DNA from: Gemmatimonadaceae bacterium
GTDB lineage: Bacteria; Latescibacterota; UBA2968; UBA8231
Assembly (NCBI GenBank): GCA_002726335.1
Contig: PBSR01000103.1
Coordinates: 1 to 9,619 of the forward strand
Direction of reading: 5' to 3'
DNA length: 9,619 bases
A model generated the notes under the pieces. That model was not told the origin of the DNA. It did not search any database and saw only the letters and a program-made list of their open reading frames with translations. The translations under genes were made by a program, and so were the position numbers. How positions within the stretch are numbered: the stretch's first letter is position 1; each line of letters starts with the position of its first letter. Positions 1-6,655 of the stretch are shown here, piece by piece.

Positions 1-50
1 AGTAGGTGGGGGCCAGTCCTACCGGTCTGGCTTAGTGATGCTCATCGCTC

Positions 51-74
51 CGTGATGGAAAAGCCTCTATCACG
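51..74 (+). other. Small inverted repeat (possible hairpin) in the upstream region
   Basis: CGTGAT (51-56) and ATCACG (69-74) form a perfect 6-bp stem around a 12-base loop. A second small stem, GTCCT (124-128) with AGGAC (133-137) around AGGA, lies further downstream. No T-tract follows either one, so they are not convincing terminators. I see no gene in bases 1-190. I looked for a riboswitch-like core (for example the c-di-GMP type) and could not assemble one. Function unknown. Confidence 0.25.
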
Positions 75-179
75 TCCGCCTGGCAGCTGGTATCCCGTCA
101 CGAAAGCCCCACAACACCCGACCGTCCTAGGAAGGACTTCAGTCGATCCTTCGGATTCCCGACGGACATCGACGGTAGC

Positions 180-185
180 TAGAAT
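180..185 (+). promoter_or_regulatory. Putative -10 box placed for leaderless transcription
   Basis: TAGAAT differs from the TATAAT consensus at one position and ends five bases before the ATG at 191. A transcript starting six or seven bases after this box would begin at or next to the A of that ATG. No Shine-Dalgarno sequence precedes the ATG, which fits a leaderless message. There is no good -35 hexamer at the usual distance; TTCCCG at 156-161 is the nearest candidate and is poor. The box is seen directly; its use as a promoter is inferred. Confidence 0.35.
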
Positions 186-190
186 GTAGC

Positions 191-1540
191 ATGCTGGGCT
201 CGTCGTCACGGTCACGTCAACAACCTCGAGATCTCCGCCAGGTCGTCGCGTACGCGTCAATTGCCGGCGCTGCCATCGTCACCGCGGTTCTGCTGTGGAC
301 GCTTTCGTGGAATGCCCCGTTGAGCCACTCCGGTCCCGAACCCATTTTTGCCATCGGACCGTTGCCTGCGGGTGGTTCGGTTGAGCAAGAACTCGACGCC
401 GAGAGCTCCTATCTCACCGGGCTTGAGGTATTCGTCCGCGCTGATTCCGGCGACGATGTGCCGGTGACGCTCGTCATGCGGCTTCGCCAGGGAAGAACCC
501 TTCTCCGAGAAGGGCGTTTAGCCGCCCGGGTCGGTTCCGTAATCACCTCCGTACGATGGGATTTCACTCCCATCATCCCTCAGATTGATGGCAAGCGGCT
601 CAGCCTACAGATCGTCGTCGCCGAATCGGCACAAGCGCCGATCTACGTCATGGCCTCGCTGACCGACATGCTGCCGGGAAGCGCCATCACAAACGGCATC
701 CCCACCGGAGACCACATTGACGTGACTATCCGCCCCTGGCGGGCGATCCAGCGGCTGGATATCCTGCGCGTCGCCGCATCCGAACTACCGGGCGGTTGGC
801 TGGGTCTGGTCGCGTCGGCCTCGATACTGACCGTCGTCGTAGCCTACTCCATCACATGGCTGATCCCCGCGAATCAGCGCCGCAGCCTATCACGTGGCGC
901 ACGCTTCATTGCCGCCCTCATTGTTGCCGTCCTTGTCATGGTGCTGGCACTTCACGACCTCGAATCCAGCATTCTGCCCGAGCTGGACGCGGCCTACTGG
1001 GAGGCGTGGATCAAGTTCGTGGGACTGTTGGGAGCAGTGTTGCTGCTACTCAAAGCGGGGGTGCTGATATTTAACCTGAGCAAGATCGGCTGGGGACGCC
1101 TTGGTCGCTACTGGCTCCGCCAATACCAGTTTCTTCAAACCGTGGCTTCGCTCGCATTACGTATCGGACTGGCCGGCCGCCTTCTCGGAAGAACCGCCAA
1201 GAATATTGTGCTCATCGCGATGCACGACGTCTACGACAGCTACATAACGATTCGCCAATCGTTCGGCGGGAACCGCGAACTCTTGCTGGCCTCTGCAACC
1301 TTTGTCGCGTTCGGACTCTCCCTCATCGCGATTGTCGCCAATATCATGGAAGGTCCATCCGCAACATACGTCAGCATTGCGGTCCTAGAGGACTTAACCT
1401 CGTTCGAAGGCAATCTCGATATTCTGCACCGCGGGCAGACCCTGCCGTTTCCAAAATATGCCGGGATCGCGTGGCTTCTGGTGGCCGTCGGCTCACTCTG
1501 GCTTCGCCTGACCAGACCAAACTTCCCCCCATCACCTTGA
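191..1540 (+). CDS. Membrane protein with an exported beta-rich domain, unknown function
   Basis: This 449-residue protein is not a family I can name. Residues about 18-40 form a membrane segment. Residues 42-200 are a mostly hydrophilic region rich in alternating beta-strand patterns (LEVFVRA, VTLVMRL, SLQIVVA). It resembles the jelly-roll-like domains placed outside the membrane in some bacterial glycan-assembly proteins, which is an impression from strand pattern only. Further membrane segments lie near 203-225, 239-257, 270-293, 361-382 and 420-440. The loop 294-358 is Arg/Lys-rich and probably cytoplasmic. The ATG at 191 is used because the membrane segment follows closely; it has no Shine-Dalgarno but a TAGAAT box just upstream. 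The stop lies two bases before the next ATG, so the two genes are probably translationally coupled and may encode partners at the membrane. Alternatives are a polysaccharide assembly factor or a sensor of surface glycan. Confidence 0.75.
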   Translation: MLGSSSRSRQQPRDLRQVVAYASIAGAAIVTAVLLWTLSWNAPLSHSGPEPIFAIGPLPAGGSVEQELDAESSYLTGLEVFVRADSGDDVPVTLVMRLRQGRTLLREGRLAARVGSVITSVRWDFTPIIPQIDGKRLSLQIVVAESAQAPIYVMASLTDMLPGSAITNGIPTGDHIDVTIRPWRAIQRLDILRVAASELPGGWLGLVASASILTVVVAYSITWLIPANQRRSLSRGARFIAALIVAVLVMVLALHDLESSILPELDAAYWEAWIKFVGLLGAVLLLLKAGVLIFNLSKIGWGRLGRYWLRQYQFLQTVASLALRIGLAGRLLGRTAKNIVLIAMHDVYDSYITIRQSFGGNRELLLASATFVAFGLSLIAIVANIMEGPSATYVSIAVLEDLTSFEGNLDILHRGQTLPFPKYAGIAWLLVAVGSLWLRLTRPNFPPSP

Positions 1541-1542
1541 CT

Positions 1543-3435
1543 ATGAGTCTATCGACATCCCGCGCTGCCAGGATCGGTATCGCTCTGAAGTCTCCACTAG
1601 GCCTCGTGCTGCTCAGCCTCTTCCTCGCTACATTCTTGCTCCGCACCGCCCCATTTGTACGTCTGGACTACGCCGCCTGGTGGGACGGGGCAGGATGGGG
1701 TTATGCCGATCCAGTCTGGATATTCAAGGCCTTGCGTCTGGCCGAGGGCGAATTCGATCAACTGCACTTCCGCTCCGAGGGTCTGATGTTCGTCCCCATG
1801 CAAGCCGTCTTCTTCAAGCTCTTCGGGATTGAACTCGGATTTCGCGTCTGGGCCTGGTTTCTCGTCGCTACCAGCGCCCTGGTAGTCCCCATCGCCGCCC
1901 ACACGGTCTACCTGGCAACCGGTCGTCTACTCGGTGCCATACTGACTGGCTCGCTGGTCATCTTCGACCCGGTAGCGGCCTGGTTCGGTCTGAACGGCTG
2001 GTCTGATGGGCAGACCGTACTGGCGGTGGCACTTGCTGGCTGGACCTTTATGCTTTGCGCCCGGCAATCCACTCTTTCCCGTCAGGCGCTTCTGGCCGTC
2101 GCCCTGAGCATCCTGGCGCTGGGCCACGCCACCTGGACCTACCCCGCCTTTGCCTGGGCTCTCTTGGCCTGGCCGATGTTGGCGCTGCGGGAACGTTGGT
2201 TCCCCCGGGCTCAGCCCCATGGCACCCGGCCTTCATCATTCGGTTGGGCACGTACATTGCCAATCCCAACCTTGTTTCTCCTGATCGTCCTGCTATCTAT
2301 CCTCGGAATCTCTACCCTCGACAACGAGGCCGACCAGGCAGGGGGCTTGGGCACCTTGTTCGGCGACACGAACAATCAGCGTGCTCTCGTTGTCACCTAC
2401 GATAGCTCGATCACCTGGGACGAATGGGAAACAAGTGACTCGCTTCGGGTGATCCTGACCATCTTTCCCCCTCAGATCCCGAACATGTTGAAGACGCTTG
2501 TGCTGGGGCATCTCGGCAATGTCATACCGCTGTATCGTTGGCTGCTCCTGGTTATCACACTCGCCGTTTTCGTGATTGCCCTCAGCCGTTGGCGAAGTCC
2601 GCTCCCGTCGCCGATCGGACTCCTCGCCGTCCCGGTTGTCGCCATCCTGTTCTTGAGCCAGCAGGCGCTGGACGAACCTACTCTCGCAATGACATATCTG
2701 GTCCTAGCCTTGGCCTTCATGTACATCCCCATTGTCCGAGTGCTCACCCTCCTGTTCCTTCCGTTCATCGGCCTGATGCTCCTCTTTATCCCGCTCCTGA
2801 CGCAGCCCCGGCACACCGATGCCATCGTGTACTACGTCTTCCTTGTCGCCGGAATATCCGTGAGTCTCGCATTCGACTCCGTCGCAAACTTCCGCAACTG
2901 GTCCTTAACGGGGGAGACGAAGGCGTTCCAGTTGTTCCCTGTGTTCGCCGCCCTGGCCTTGCTTGTCGCAATGGGAGTCACCCAGACCGTCGACGCCGTT
3001 GAGGACAGACGTTCCGAGGCGCAGTATCTCGGGTGGCTATCGACTCAACTTGACGACAAATCAATACTGCTCACCGACCCCGATGTGGATCCATGGGAAG
3101 TTCGTGCCATCACCGGCGCCACAGTCGTCTACGACGCCCAGGGGGGAGGTAGAGTGGTGCTGAGCGACGACACGCCAGCGTGGGGGGTTACCGCCAGTAT
3201 GTACTTCGGAACCCCGGATTCCTCAACCGCCCTATTCGAGGAACTCCGGTCACGCGGCCACACACTCTGGTACTACTCCCCTTGGGATGGGGCAGACCCC
3301 GACTCGATCCTCCCCAATATCATTGCTGAGGATCCGCGGCTCGAGTTTCGGCTGGTGCCGTCCGCGGGGTATCTGGAACAACCCGGGCGAAGCGCTCTAC
3401 AAGTGGGACCGCCTGTAACCAAGACCTCCAACTAG
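1543..3435 (+). CDS. Polytopic membrane protein, GT-C glycosyltransferase-like
   Basis: This 630-residue protein has about 11-12 hydrophobic segments: the first at 17-33, a cluster between about 88 and 257, another between about 325 and 445, and the last near 463-480. A soluble tail (about 482-630) follows. This layout matches GT-C enzymes of the GT39/ArnT/PMT type, which move a sugar from a polyprenyl-phosphate carrier onto an acceptor outside the cytoplasmic membrane. The first outside loop contains Asp42, Asp48 and Asp56 in an aromatic stretch (RLDYAAWWDG); GT-C enzymes usually carry a catalytic acidic residue there, but I cannot say which one, if any, serves. The tail contains LLTDPDVDPW and LWYYSPW, as in the substrate-side domain of such proteins. 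The start at 1543 is preferred over an in-frame ATG at 1471 because 1471 would overlap the upstream gene by 70 bases and put a polar stretch ahead of the first membrane segment. No Shine-Dalgarno is visible; coupling to the stop at 1538-1540 is likely. Confidence 0.75.
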   Translation: MSLSTSRAARIGIALKSPLGLVLLSLFLATFLLRTAPFVRLDYAAWWDGAGWGYADPVWIFKALRLAEGEFDQLHFRSEGLMFVPMQAVFFKLFGIELGFRVWAWFLVATSALVVPIAAHTVYLATGRLLGAILTGSLVIFDPVAAWFGLNGWSDGQTVLAVALAGWTFMLCARQSTLSRQALLAVALSILALGHATWTYPAFAWALLAWPMLALRERWFPRAQPHGTRPSSFGWARTLPIPTLFLLIVLLSILGISTLDNEADQAGGLGTLFGDTNNQRALVVTYDSSITWDEWETSDSLRVILTIFPPQIPNMLKTLVLGHLGNVIPLYRWLLLVITLAVFVIALSRWRSPLPSPIGLLAVPVVAILFLSQQALDEPTLAMTYLVLALAFMYIPIVRVLTLLFLPFIGLMLLFIPLLTQPRHTDAIVYYVFLVAGISVSLAFDSVANFRNWSLTGETKAFQLFPVFAALALLVAMGVTQTVDAVEDRRSEAQYLGWLSTQLDDKSILLTDPDVDPWEVRAITGATVVYDAQGGGRVVLSDDTPAWGVTASMYFGTPDSSTALFEELRSRGHTLWYYSPWDGADPDSILPNIIAEDPRLEFRLVPSAGYLEQPGRSALQVGPPVTKTSN

Positions 3436-3726
3436 ACCGCCGACGCCCCATTCCACATCGCAGCCATCTTTCCGGAACAATCGTCTCCCCGGGGTCGCCC
3501 TGTCCGTTGACTCCAGACACCATTCACGAATCCGCTCTTCCCAGAAGGGGTCACCGGTACCCCCGACCCCGGCCGAGGTGACCGGTGGATTCGCAGAGGG
3601 TCCCGGTGACGCCCCACCTGGGACACCTCTCTCAAACCGACCCTCGTCCTACGTTTCGCGACTATGGCAAAATCGGTCGCACCCAATCCATGATTGCCCA
3701 GCCAGACCGTTGGAGATCGGACCGAT
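3436..3726. other. Non-coding region with repeated CCGGT-type motifs
   Basis: I see no convincing gene in these 291 bases. The middle holds GGTCACCGGT (3549-3558), GGTGACCGGT (3577-3586) and CCCGGTGAC (3602-3610). The first two share the palindrome ACCGGT at a 28-base spacing. GTCACCGG (3550-3557) is the exact reverse complement of CCGGTGAC (3603-3610), so a long-loop stem is possible. CCCCGGGG at 3487-3494 is another short palindrome. TTGACT at 3507-3512 resembles a -35 box but has no good -10 partner. A promoter for the downstream operon is expected here; the motifs could be binding sites or chance GC-rich words. Confidence 0.35.
3712..3726 (+). promoter_or_regulatory. Ribosome binding site deciding the start at 3727, with adjoining palindrome
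   Basis: GGAG at 3712-3715 is the only good Shine-Dalgarno match in this region and lies 11 bases before the ATG at 3727. The alternative in-frame ATG at 3694 has none. Between the two lies ATCGG-A-CCGAT (3716-3726), an interrupted palindrome directly against the start codon. It cannot form a hairpin with a one-base loop, but a dimeric repressor could bind it. That role is speculative. Confidence 0.5.
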
Positions 3727-5625
3727 ATGCCGTTTGGAGCACAACCCAACATCGGGGTCGGAGCGCTCCACATCTCAGACCACGCCCGGGACTTGGTGAT
3801 GCAGGTTCTCGATTCCGGTCGGCTCTCCTATGGACGCTTCGCTCGCGAGCTTGAAGATCGCGTCGCCCAGTTGCACGGTTGTCGCTTCGGCATCTTCAGC
3901 AACAGCGGCACCAGCGCCCTCCACGTCGCCGTGGGCGCCTTGAAGGAGATTCATGGCTGGGCCGATGGAGACGAGGTCATCGTTCCGGCTGTAACCTTCG
4001 TCGCCACCGTCAACGTCGTCATCCACAACAACCTCACTCCGGTTGTGGTGGATGTCGATCCCGTCCACTACGATCTGGACCCGGCAGGCGTAGAGGCCGC
4101 CATCACCAATCGAACCAGGGCGATGATCCCGGTCCACCTATTCGGCCAGCCCTGTGACATGGATCCCCTGATGGACATCGCGCGGCGCCATGATCTTCGC
4201 GTGATTGAGGATTCGTGCGAGACCATGGTCGCCAAATACGAGGGTCGCCCGGTTGGGTCGTTCGGCGACATTGCCTGCTTCTCTACCTACGTGGCCCATC
4301 TGCTTAGCACTGGCGTAGGCGGCCTCAACACTACGAACTCACCCGAGTACGCCGTAAAGCTCAGATCGCTCATCAACCACGGTCGGGACTCGATCTACAT
4401 GAGCATCGACGACGATGACAATCTCGGACCCGAGCGTCTGCGCACTGTCGTCGAACGCCGGTTCAGATTCGTCAGCGCCGGACACAGCTTCCGCTCAACC
4501 GAACTCGAGGCAGCTCTCGGAGTCGCGCAACTTGACGAGGATTTTGAGGATTCTATCCGCGCCCGCCGCGCCAACGCCGCATTCCTGAACCAAGCCCTGA
4601 CCCACCTCGAGTCCAAAATCCAGCTGCCTTCGGTACGGCCCGGGTCGGAACACTCCTTCATGATGTACCCGATCCTGTTGCGCGAAGATCCCAAGAACGA
4701 CTTCGTCATGCACCTGGAGCGTCGCGGGATCGAGACTCGCGACATGATGCCTCTGACAAACCAGCCGGTATACACGGACCTGCTGGAGCTCGACGAAAGC
4801 CATTTCCCCGTCGCCCGGCGAATCAACGCCAGCGGCTTCTACCTCGGCTGCCATCAACATCTGACCAGCAGCGATCTTGACTACATTGTCTCGGTAATTG
4901 ATGAGTACTGGAGTCCCACGAGCAAACCCGGAGACCGCCAGTCAGTCCTCGTTATCGATGCCTTCAACATCCCTGCTGATCCAGACAACGCGGCGATCGA
5001 GCGCCTACCTACACAACTCTTCGACCGGATTCTTATCGCCGCTGCCGACTTGCCGGGCACTACCGCGGATCGGCTTCGCTCCATCGGCCCCGAAGTCGAG
5101 TTCCTTGCCACCACGGACCTGGAAGCCAGCCTCGTCGAGCAGGACGGTTGCGCCCGCGACATCGTCATCTTTCCACTGGATGGCAGCTATAACCCTGACG
5201 ACGTCGGCCGGCTACTCCTGAACCTGCAACGCGGCAACGATCTCGTTATCGGATCCCGGTTTACCGTCGGATCGGGATCACGTCCCGGCCCGCTTTCCCA
5301 ACCCAGGCGAGTTGGCAATCGCTTCTTCACCCTTATCGCCAACCTCATCTTCGGGGGCAATCTAACTGACAGTCTCTCCCAATTCAAAGCCTTGCGCACC
5401 GAGACCGTCGCCGGTCTACACCTATCTTCAGACCGCGTCGTCGCCTCGTATGAAATTTCACTAAACGCGCTCTGCCGGAGACTACGGATAGCCGAGGTGT
5501 CAACGGCCGAAGTCGAAGGCGGCGGCGGGAGTGGCAACCGTACCGTTCGCGCGCTTACCAGCATTCCGTCGCTCCTTCGTGTCCTCGCCTCCAACATGCT
5601 GCGTGGTCGAGATGCGCGGTCGTGA
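3727..5625 (+). CDS. DegT/StrS-fold PLP enzyme with Lys-to-His change, fused to a degenerate GT2 domain
   Basis: This is a 632-residue two-domain protein. Residues 1-about 392 are a DegT/DnrJ/EryC1/StrS sugar aminotransferase fold: NSGTSALH at 59-66 (phosphate binding), EDSCE at 161-165 with Asp162 for the PLP ring nitrogen, and HSFRSTELEAA at 253-263. In the motif CFSTYVAHLL (195-204 if counted from the ATG at 3694, 184-193 from 3727) a histidine (codon 4297-4299, residue 191) replaces the Schiff-base lysine. ColD and E1/RfbH sugar 3-dehydratases have this same change, so dehydration at C3 is likelier than transamination. Residues about 406-632 look like a GT2 (DPM1-like) domain: PLDGSYNPDD at 483-492, IGSRF at 508-512 and GGGGSGN near the end. 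It lacks NE, the second Asp of DGSTDGT, the first Asp of DxD and the RGxAxxxG element, so it is probably not catalytic. The reading frame is continuous, so this is a true fusion. The start at 3727 has a Shine-Dalgarno. Confidence 0.85.
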   Translation: MPFGAQPNIGVGALHISDHARDLVMQVLDSGRLSYGRFARELEDRVAQLHGCRFGIFSNSGTSALHVAVGALKEIHGWADGDEVIVPAVTFVATVNVVIHNNLTPVVVDVDPVHYDLDPAGVEAAITNRTRAMIPVHLFGQPCDMDPLMDIARRHDLRVIEDSCETMVAKYEGRPVGSFGDIACFSTYVAHLLSTGVGGLNTTNSPEYAVKLRSLINHGRDSIYMSIDDDDNLGPERLRTVVERRFRFVSAGHSFRSTELEAALGVAQLDEDFEDSIRARRANAAFLNQALTHLESKIQLPSVRPGSEHSFMMYPILLREDPKNDFVMHLERRGIETRDMMPLTNQPVYTDLLELDESHFPVARRINASGFYLGCHQHLTSSDLDYIVSVIDEYWSPTSKPGDRQSVLVIDAFNIPADPDNAAIERLPTQLFDRILIAAADLPGTTADRLRSIGPEVEFLATTDLEASLVEQDGCARDIVIFPLDGSYNPDDVGRLLLNLQRGNDLVIGSRFTVGSGSRPGPLSQPRRVGNRFFTLIANLIFGGNLTDSLSQFKALRTETVAGLHLSSDRVVASYEISLNALCRRLRIAEVSTAEVEGGGGSGNRTVRALTSIPSLLRVLASNMLRGRDARS

Positions 5626-5677
5626 CCATTTGTAGACCGAGTGCCGGTTCATCCATTCACCGCGACAAGACCAGCGG

Positions 5678-6655
5678 ATGACCATGAGCTTCTGGTCGCA
5701 GAAACACGTTGTTGTCACCGGCGGTACCGGCTTCATCGGGTCGCACTGCGTGGAGCGTCTGCTCGAACTCGGCGCCAATGTTCGCGCCGTCGGTCGCGCT
5801 AGGGGAAATGAGCGACGCCTTCTCAGCCACCGAATCGGTGAATTCGAGTACTTCCCGGCTAATCTCGAGCACGCTGAGGATGCCAACAAGGCCCTCGCCG
5901 GACAGGACATTGTTATTCATCTCGCGGCTTCCGTGGCTGGGGTTGAATTCAACTCATCTCACCCCGCCACTATGTTCAGCCGCAACATCGCTGTCGGTCT
6001 TCCCATTCTCACCGCCGCCGCCGAGCTCGGTCTAGAGCGCACGGTTGTTGTAAGCTCGGCCTGCGTCTACGCTCGACACTGCTCGGTCCCGACCCCGGAA
6101 TCCGAAGGATTTCTCAACGACCCCGAACCGACCAACTTCGGCTACGGTTGGGCCAAGCGCGCTCTCGAAATCCACGCCCGTGCCCTTCACGAGGAATTCG
6201 GCACGCCGGTGTCCATTGTCCGCCCCTACAATGGCTACGGTCCTCGGGACAATTTTGATCATGCCACTAGCCACGTAATCCCCGCCTTGATCCGCCGCGC
6301 GGCCGGAGCCGTCGATCACCTGACGATCTGGGGGGACGGTCTGCAGACCCGCTCGTTTCTCTACGTCACCGACTTCGTCGAAGGCATTCTCAAAGTCGCC
6401 GAGTCCACCAGCAATGCGGAGCCCGTGAACATCGGCACCGAAGAAGAAATCTCTATCGCCGACCTCTCCCGGATCATCATCGCCGTGGTGAATCCTAACC
6501 TGCAACTGCGCCACGACCTCAGCAAACCGTCCGGCCAGCCTCGGCGCGGCGGCGACCTGCGCAAAGCCCGTGCTCTCGGGTTCAGCGCCGCCGTTCCAAT
6601 CCAGGAGGGCATCGCCCGGACGGTGGCCTGGTACAAGGAGAATCCTCCGGCGTGA
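5678..6655 (+). CDS. NAD(P)-dependent sugar epimerase/reductase, GDP-L-fucose synthase-like extended SDR
   Basis: This 325-residue protein is an extended short-chain dehydrogenase. TGGTGFIGSH (14-23) contains the GxxGxxG nucleotide-binding loop, SSACVY (126-131) supplies the catalytic Ser, and Tyr156 and Lys160 form YGWAK. Several stretches point towards GDP-L-fucose synthase and related GDP-sugar enzymes: an N-terminal SFW..K.VVVTGG, then YGPRDNFD followed by SHVIPALIRR, and IWGDG....RSFLYVTD. Its length is close to the roughly 320 residues of E. coli Fcl/WcaG. It probably epimerizes and/or reduces a 4-keto sugar nucleotide in the cytoplasm, perhaps the product of the upstream PLP enzyme, as ColC does in colitose synthesis. 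A generic UDP-sugar 4-epimerase is the alternative. It follows the fusion gene by 52 bases and overlaps the next gene by four. The ATG at 5684 is an equally good start (protein two residues shorter); neither has a clear Shine-Dalgarno. Confidence 0.85.
   Translation: MTMSFWSQKHVVVTGGTGFIGSHCVERLLELGANVRAVGRARGNERRLLSHRIGEFEYFPANLEHAEDANKALAGQDIVIHLAASVAGVEFNSSHPATMFSRNIAVGLPILTAAAELGLERTVVVSSACVYARHCSVPTPESEGFLNDPEPTNFGYGWAKRALEIHARALHEEFGTPVSIVRPYNGYGPRDNFDHATSHVIPALIRRAAGAVDHLTIWGDGLQTRSFLYVTDFVEGILKVAESTSNAEPVNIGTEEEISIADLSRIIIAVVNPNLQLRHDLSKPSGQPRRGGDLRKARALGFSAAVPIQEGIARTVAWYKENPPA
6635..6640 (+). promoter_or_regulatory. Ribosome binding site for the GT2 gene, inside the upstream gene
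   Basis: AAGGAG lies 11 bases before the GTG at 6652, inside the 3' end of the epimerase gene. It supports the GTG start, whose GTG overlaps the upstream TGA stop as GTGA, an arrangement typical of translational coupling. Confidence 0.6.

Noticed and set aside
51..160. Riboswitch or structured RNA leader
   Set aside because: GAAAGCC-like words and two small stems suggested a c-di-GMP-type aptamer, but no complete core could be built. The likely -10 box at 180-185 would also place this region upstream of the transcript.
1471..1542. Upstream ATG as start of the GT-C-like gene
   Set aside because: It would overlap the preceding gene by 70 bases and add 24 polar residues before the first membrane segment. 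The ATG at 1543, just after the upstream stop, is more natural.
3694..3726. Upstream ATG as start of the PLP/GT2 fusion gene
   Set aside because: It has no Shine-Dalgarno, and the 11 extra residues are unlike the start of DegT proteins. The ATG at 3727 has GGAG 11 bases upstream and begins close to the conserved N-terminus.
4936..5625. GT2 half of the fusion as a separate gene joined by a sequencing or assembly error
   Set aside because: The frame is open across the junction, no start codon with a ribosome binding site is evident near 4936, and the linker (SPTSKPGDRQ) looks like a normal interdomain linker.
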